DNA from: Lachnospira sp. UBA4346
GTDB taxonomy: Bacteria > Bacillota > Clostridia > Lachnospirales > Lachnospiraceae
Reading direction: 5' to 3'
Length of the DNA stretch: 29,401 nt
Assembly: GCA_002394205.1 (NCBI GenBank)
Contig: DGTC01000005.1
Coordinates: 1-29,401, forward strand
The translations under genes were made by a program, and so were the position numbers. The notes beneath the pieces are model-generated. The model was given only the letters and a program-made list of their open reading frames with translations. It was not told where the DNA came from and searched no databases. Of the stretch, positions 25,254 through 29,401 are shown one piece after another. The first letter of the stretch is position 1. The number at the start of each line of letters is the position of its first letter.

Positions 25254-26475
25254 ATGACCACATTTCATAACGGATTATATCCTGTATAATCCATTCTGCC
25301 CTTTTCTGCCAGGTATGTTCCCGTATACATTTTTTATAGGCATTTTTTTGTATTATTTCTGCATATTCTGTATTCTGTAATATGTATGTTGCCTTCTGCG
25401 TTATCTTTGGTATATCTTCTAATGCATAATAGCAAATATCTTCCTGATCGTTGAATATTTCTCTCAAATAACAACTGTCGTCACTCAAACTAATTGCCCC
25501 ATTTAACATGGAATTAAATATTCTATCATGTGCACCATCTTTAAACCACGGCATAACATTTATGGATATTTTTGCTTGTGCAATTGCATCCAAACAGGCC
25601 TGTGACGACTGATTTCCATGCAAAATCATATTTTCCGGATGTCTACATTCTAATAAATCCCATCCTGCACCAATAATGTGCACTTTCATTCCATCATCCA
25701 GCAATGTCTGAAGGACTTTTGCCCGATAATAAAATCTTATTGACAAATCCACAAACATCATATTAGGCATACATGGTTTGAGTTCTTCTATCGTAAGCCC
25801 TCTTCCAATTTCTCTCTCTAAATATTGCTTTGCAACATCTTCTACAAGTAATTTCGGATGTTCCATTAACTCTTTTACCATGTTTATATAAAACTGTTTA
25901 TATTCTTCATCCATCCCTGCCAAATACGAAACCAACTGCTCTAACGGTGTATAATTTCCTGTAAACAGAATATCTATTTTTCTGTCCTTCCAAGGTATAA
26001 ATGGCTTGTCTATGCCATTTAATTCCTGTGAATATAACCCGGTTCCTGCCAATGGAAAAAATGCATTTTGGATTTTTGGAAAAAATGTATCCATATAACG
26101 CACATGATTTCTGTCGATTCCCAATTGTATATAATTATCCGGTAAGAATTTCTCATATTTGTGATAATATAGCGGATGATCTACAACAATGTTATAAACA
26201 CGAATATTCGTCTCATCCCAAAAACTAACTCCATCCGGTGTATATAATCCTTCTTCTCCGGCTAATCCGCCAAAATTAAATGTAAGTGCATATACTGACG
26301 ATGCTTCTTTCATCCATTCAGAGTAACAGCTTTTTAATTTTTTCGAACTTTCTGTACAAAATATTAAATCAAACCAAAATATATCATATCCCTGTTGGCG
26401 GAATGTACGTGCCATTTCTATCGAAAAAAATTCTAGTGTCTCAACTCCACCCTTGAATAGAATGATATGCTTCAT
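25252..26475 (-). CDS. CgeB-like glycosyltransferase (GT-B, group 1 family)
   Basis: This 407-residue protein is probably cytoplasmic; no signal peptide is seen. The C-terminal half has the glycosyl-transferase group 1 pattern: KVHIIGAGWDLL, NMILHGNQSSQACLDAIAQA, KISINVMPWFKDGAHDRIFN and SMLNGAISLSDDSCYLRE, including the acidic donor-binding region. The N-terminal half has a Rossmann-like start (HIILFKGGVETLEFFS) and DILFTGNYTP. Donor and acceptor are unknown; related proteins modify spore coat, flagellin or surface glycans. Its ATG overlaps the stop of the arsR-like gene (ATGA), so translation is coupled to a metal-sensor-type regulator, an unusual partnership. Confidence 0.8.
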   Translation of the reverse strand: MKHIILFKGGVETLEFFSIEMARTFRQQGYDIFWFDLIFCTESSKKLKSCYSEWMKEASSVYALTFNFGGLAGEEGLYTPDGVSFWDETNIRVYNIVVDHPLYYHKYEKFLPDNYIQLGIDRNHVRYMDTFFPKIQNAFFPLAGTGLYSQELNGIDKPFIPWKDRKIDILFTGNYTPLEQLVSYLAGMDEEYKQFYINMVKELMEHPKLLVEDVAKQYLEREIGRGLTIEELKPCMPNMMFVDLSIRFYYRAKVLQTLLDDGMKVHIIGAGWDLLECRHPENMILHGNQSSQACLDAIAQAKISINVMPWFKDGAHDRIFNSMLNGAISLSDDSCYLREIFNDQEDICYYALEDIPKITQKATYILQNTEYAEIIQKNAYKKCIREHTWQKRAEWIIQDIIRYEMWS

Positions 26476-26852
26476 CTTTCTAAAATATGCTCCATTCCCA
26501 TATTTAAAATCTCATGTACATGAGAATCATCTAACGAATAAAATACAGACTTTCCTTCCCGTCTGCTCTGTACTAATTTCGCCTGTTTTAAAACTTTCAA
26601 CTGGTGTGATACAGCCGGCTGATTCATTTGTAATAATTGTGCAATATCGCACACGCACATTTCCTGCATATGCAAAATATACAAAATCCGAATTCTGGTC
26701 TTATCTGCAAATACTTTAAATGTCTCTGACAGCATTTCTAAATCCCGATCCTTCGGCATACGATTTCTGACTGCACACACCTTATCATCATGAACAATAT
26801 GTTCCTGACAACACTCTATTTCTATTTTTTCTGTATACTGACTATTCGGCAT
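26472..26852 (-). CDS. ArsR/SmtB family metal-responsive repressor (CadC-like)
   Basis: This is a 126-residue winged-helix protein. I chose ATG 26852 because AAGGAG precedes it by 4 bases; an ATG 7 codons upstream has no such signal. Two metal sites known from the family are visible. The alpha-3 site is Cys66 and Cys68 in EMCVCDI, with N-terminal Cys14/Cys15 and Cys26 as possible extra ligands. The alpha-5 site is Asp109, His111, His122 and Glu125, with exactly the spacing of SmtB D104/H106/H117/E120. So it should sense a soft or transition metal such as Zn or Cd. The DNA-binding helix is MNQPAVSHQLKVLKQ. No efflux pump is nearby. It overlaps mrp by 11 bases and the glycosyltransferase by 4. 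Confidence 0.92.
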   Translation of the reverse strand: MPNSQYTEKIEIECCQEHIVHDDKVCAVRNRMPKDRDLEMLSETFKVFADKTRIRILYILHMQEMCVCDIAQLLQMNQPAVSHQLKVLKQAKLVQSRREGKSVFYSLDDSHVHEILNMGMEHILER

Positions 26853-27678
26853 TACACTCCTTAATTGCAGCATAAATATCTTTTAGTGCCTCTGTATCTA
26901 ATTGTTCTGCATTTCCGGCATCAACCATCGATGCTGTCTTTGGATCCATTGGTAACTTTGCAATATGTTCTATGCCGTTTGCTTTTGCAATCTCCTCAAT
27001 ATGACTTTCTCCATAAATATGATGAATCTTTCCACAATCCGGACATTCAAAATATGACATATTTTCGACAAGTCCTAATACTGGAACATTCATCATCTTT
27101 GCCATATTTACAGCCTTTTCAACAATCATTGATACAAGTTCCTGTGGTGATGTAACAACGATAATTCCATCTACCGGCAATGATTGAAAAATCGTCAATG
27201 GAACATCTCCTGTTCCCGGTGGACAATCAATAAACATACAATCTGTATCTGCCCATTCAACATTTTCCCAAAATTCCTTTACTGCACTTGCAATAACCGG
27301 ACCTCTCCAAATAACAGGATCTGATTCATTTTCAATCAACAGATTAACAGACATTAACTTGACGCCATTCCTTGTCACTGCCGGATAAATTACCGTACCT
27401 GTTGCATCTGCCATCGCTTTTTCATGAATTCCAAATGACTTTGGAATTGACGGTCCTGTAATATCCGCATCTAAAATTGCCGTCTTTTTTCCATTCTTTG
27501 CTGAATGTACTGCTAACATAGATGTAACCAAGGACTTACCTACGCCACCTTTTCCACTGACAATGGCAATTACCTTCTTAACACCCTCGTTGTTTATATT
27601 TCTAACCTTTTGTGGTGCTGTTCTTTGTTCACAAGATGAACCACAGCTTCCACAATCATGTGTACATGCTTCACTCAT
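26842..27678 (-). CDS. Mrp/NBP35-type P-loop ATPase, Fe-S cluster carrier
   Basis: This 278-residue cytoplasmic ATPase has an N-terminal cysteine motif C-x3-C-x2-C-x3-C (C5, C9, C12, C16), as in Nbp35-type scaffolds. The deviant Walker A is SGKGGVGKS, then come DADITGPSIP and CPPGTGD, and the C-terminal ECPDC pair bridges the cluster between subunits. Such proteins assemble and hand over 4Fe-4S clusters. A consensus promoter lies upstream, and the gene heads an overlapping operon with the ArsR-like repressor and the glycosyltransferase. Control by metal status would make sense for a cluster carrier, but that is inference. Confidence 0.93.
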   Translation of the reverse strand: MSEACTHDCGSCGSSCEQRTAPQKVRNINNEGVKKVIAIVSGKGGVGKSLVTSMLAVHSAKNGKKTAILDADITGPSIPKSFGIHEKAMADATGTVIYPAVTRNGVKLMSVNLLIENESDPVIWRGPVIASAVKEFWENVEWADTDCMFIDCPPGTGDVPLTIFQSLPVDGIIVVTSPQELVSMIVEKAVNMAKMMNVPVLGLVENMSYFECPDCGKIHHIYGESHIEEIAKANGIEHIAKLPMDPKTASMVDAGNAEQLDTEALKDIYAAIKECNAE

Positions 27679-27722
27679 TTTTTATTTCCTTCCTGTATAA
27701 GTCATTTCTAGCTATATATTCT

Positions 27723-27751
27723 ATTATACCTATTTTAGACAATAAAATCAA
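27723..27751 (-). promoter_or_regulatory. promoter of the mrp-arsR-glycosyltransferase operon
   Basis: The minus strand reads TTGATT (27746-27751), 17 bases, TATAAT (27723-27728). It starts 11 bases after the chemotaxis-receptor stop. No clear ArsR-type 12-2-12 inverted repeat is seen overlapping it. Confidence 0.7.
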
Positions 27752-27761
27752 TGTAAGGAAC

Positions 27762-28865
27762 CTACATATGGAAATTTCCAATATTCTGTGCTAACGTATC
27801 TGAAGTTGCTCTTACATCCTGTGCTGCCTGATGGACGTTTGCCACACGACTCGTCACTTCTGATATAACTGTATTCGTCTGTTGCGTGCTTTCTACATTT
27901 TCCTGTGCAATAGAAGATAACGCAGTGATAATATCTACTACTTCCTGTCTTGCATTTTCTAATTCTCTTGTCTTACTTTCCACCAGACGAATATTTTCAA
28001 TAGACGTCTTTAATCCTAAAATTACTGCTTCTACTGTCTGTTCTGTGCTTCCAATGTACGTATTCTGTTCTCCAACCACTTCTTTCATATGAGACATTGC
28101 ATCAACGACGCGAGAAGAATTTCCAATCAAATCACCAACCGTTTGTCCAATCTGCACGCTTGCCGCATTTGATTCTTCTGCCAATTTCTGAATTTCTCCT
28201 GCTACAACAGCAAAACCTTTTCCCGCTTCTCCGGCTTTTGCAGCTTCAATGCTGGCATTTAATGATAACAAATTCGTCTGGCTTGCTATTTCCGTAATTA
28301 AATCAGCTGCCTTTCGAATACTGTTAGCCGAATCATTTGTTTTTTCCGTTAAGTCTGCAATCATTGTAACAACATCCTGTACATCTGTACTTATTTCTTT
28401 CAATCCTCCTACAGCACCTGTTACCTGATCACTTGAAGATAACATTTCATCAGCCTGTTCATTTAACACATCGGCAATTTTACCCGTTTCGATAATAAGC
28501 GTTCCCATATGATCTACGTTCAGTGATGCATCTTGCGTCTCCCTTGCCTGTTCATTTGCAGCTGATGTAATTGCATTAATAGATGTCTGTACATCTTCAA
28601 TATATGTATATGTCTGACTTGATGACTGCTCCAAATCATCTGATGCATCAGACAATAACTGCGAGCTCTCCTGAATTCCACCGATAATATCTTTTAAGGA
28701 ATCTCTAAGACTAATAACAGCTGCTGCAAGATCTCCGATTTCATCTTTTCTATTCAATGACTTATCATCTACCCATTCATTTAACTTGCCTTCTGATACA
28801 CTCTGCAGGCTGACAATTGTATTTTTTAAAGGTTTTGTAATAGAAGCTGCCAAAAAGGCTGCCAA
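27762..28865 (-). CDS. methyl-accepting chemotaxis protein lacking sensor and membrane region
   Basis: At most 367 residues can be read from TTG 28865. The frame begins at the very end of a normal TM2 (LAAFLAASITKPLKNT), has a HAMP domain (to about residue 60), then the long coiled-coil signalling domain with a canonical hairpin tip, EIASQTNLLSLNASIEAAKA followed by GEAGKGFAVVAGEIQKLAEE. Normal receptors carry a first membrane helix and a ~150-300 residue sensor before this; none is present. Upstream the same frame is open only to a TGA at 28919-28921 and contains KPLRKRYIKRVLAAF. GAAGGAG at 28893-28899 lies 8 bases before an in-frame CTG, which could be a decayed start. Either a 5' deletion made a pseudogene or a soluble receptor remains. 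Confidence 0.8.
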   Translation of the reverse strand: MAAFLAASITKPLKNTIVSLQSVSEGKLNEWVDDKSLNRKDEIGDLAAAVISLRDSLKDIIGGIQESSQLLSDASDDLEQSSSQTYTYIEDVQTSINAITSAANEQARETQDASLNVDHMGTLIIETGKIADVLNEQADEMLSSSDQVTGAVGGLKEISTDVQDVVTMIADLTEKTNDSANSIRKAADLITEIASQTNLLSLNASIEAAKAGEAGKGFAVVAGEIQKLAEESNAASVQIGQTVGDLIGNSSRVVDAMSHMKEVVGEQNTYIGSTEQTVEAVILGLKTSIENIRLVESKTRELENARQEVVDIITALSSIAQENVESTQQTNTVISEVTSRVANVHQAAQDVRATSDTLAQNIGNFHM

Positions 28866-29174
28866 TACACGCTTTATATACCTTTTCCTCAGAGGCTTTT
28901 CTCCTTCAGTGCGATATTTTCATACAATAACGTCTTAAAGCATCTATATTTTTATATTTTAGCACATTTCAAATGAATAATATACATTTTTATGACATTT
29001 TTTTAATTTTCATATTATTATAACTAATTCGTATTATTTAACATCCATTTCAGCTCTATTGTATGAAATATAGTATCACTTAGATTGAAAGAGTTTCTAA
29101 TTTCACCCTATCGTTCTCTTCATCTTATCTTTATATTTCTGTAATGTTCTCCAATTGACACTGTATATTCTTGC
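28866..29174. other. AT-rich region upstream of the truncated receptor
   Basis: No gene is supported here. The minus strand has TATAAT near 29020 without a good -35, and a five-codon ORF (MKISH) just before the receptor frame. I see no recognisable sensor-domain coding sequence in any frame. Confidence 0.5.
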
Positions 29175-29229
29175 AAAAAATGAAAACCATCTCATCCCCT
29201 TTATTTTCATAAGGGTAAGACGGTTTTCA
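29175..29229 (-). terminator. strong intrinsic terminator with no obvious gene
   Basis: The minus-strand arms TGAAAACC-GTCT ... AGAT-GGTTTTCA (29181-29229), with an inner CCCTT/AAGGG pair, are followed by six U. It lies about 70 bases beyond the tRNA-Lys terminator. It may back that one up or end a short separate RNA. Confidence 0.7.
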
Positions 29230-29299
29230 TCAATACATTTTGTCCTATATCTCTACTTTGTATCCTATAAATCACTTTATAGAAAAAATCCTACTAAAG

Positions 29300-29327
29300 A
29301 AAAAAGACTTGAACCACCGTCCAAGTC
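29300..29327 (-). terminator. terminator of tRNA-Lys
   Basis: On the minus strand GACTTG and CAAGTC flank a 10-base loop and are followed by TTTTTT. The stem starts about 18 bases after the tRNA's 3' end. Confidence 0.75.
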
Positions 29328-29345
29328 ACACAAACAATTATTTAA

Positions 29346-29401
29346 TGAGCCCACCGGGGTTCGAACCCGGGACACCTAGATTAAAAGTCTAGTGCTCTAC
29401 C
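29346..29401 (-). tRNA. tRNA-Lys (anticodon UUU), 5' part outside window
   Basis: The minus strand shows GGTAGAGCACTAGA, the anticodon loop CTTTTAA (anticodon TTT), a short variable loop, GGTTCGAACCCC as T-arm, and the 3' acceptor strand TGGGCTC with discriminator A. CCA is not encoded. The acceptor 5' strand and part of the D-arm lie beyond the right edge. Confidence 0.93.

Overview
The window looks like chromosome of a low-GC, Gram-positive gut anaerobe of the Lachnospiraceae type. The grounds are AT-rich spacers, strong GGAGG-type ribosome binding sites, a T-box leader, an ANTAR regulator beside a short-type glnA, a dehydrogenase-type FolD beside FchA, and very large secreted proteins with tandem repeats. 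A 1862-residue modular pectate lyase of family PL9 points towards a pectin user such as Lachnospira (formerly Eubacterium) eligens. The species is an inference from gene content only.

Layout, left to right. Positions 1-167 hold the promoter and leader of what is probably an rRNA operon running off the left edge (minus strand). Next come two decayed genes: a CE1-type lipoprotein esterase interrupted by one in-frame amber codon (284-1321), and a GNAT acetyltransferase that has lost its middle (1662-1995). They are followed by azlCD (branched-chain amino acid export). On the minus strand lie folD and fchA (one-carbon folate metabolism), then a probable operon glnA - ANTAR regulator - dapF. The PL9 lyase occupies 8187-13775 with its own consensus promoter and terminator. 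A CapA-like lipoprotein is divergent from it.

From 15.6 to 24.2 kb: a BASS/SBF-family sodium-coupled transporter behind a T-box riboswitch whose best specifier reading is AUC (Ile); a NodB-type polysaccharide deacetylase; a secreted transglutaminase-like protein with 22-residue Trp/Gly repeats, co-transcribed with a DUF4230 protein; an AAC(3)-family acetyltransferase; tRNA-Leu(UAG) with its own promoter and terminator; glutathione peroxidase; and a secreted papain/NlpC-like cysteine peptidase carrying the same 22-residue repeats. Then tpiA, a tightly packed operon mrp - arsR/smtB-type regulator - glycosyltransferase, a chemotaxis receptor lacking its sensor and membrane part, and the 3' part of tRNA-Lys(UUU) at the right edge.

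How it fits together: housekeeping nitrogen, one-carbon and glycolytic genes are interleaved with a cell-surface set (lyase, two repeat-bearing enzymes, deacetylase, CapA). No phage, transposon, CRISPR or integration signature is visible. The most interesting points are the T-box-controlled BASS transporter, the FolD that lacks the catalytic lysine for its cyclohydrolase step beside a dedicated cyclohydrolase/cyclodeaminase, the metal-sensor-like ArsR translationally coupled to a glycosyltransferase, the higher-order (A-B)x2 repeat in the lyase, and three independent lesions in one window.
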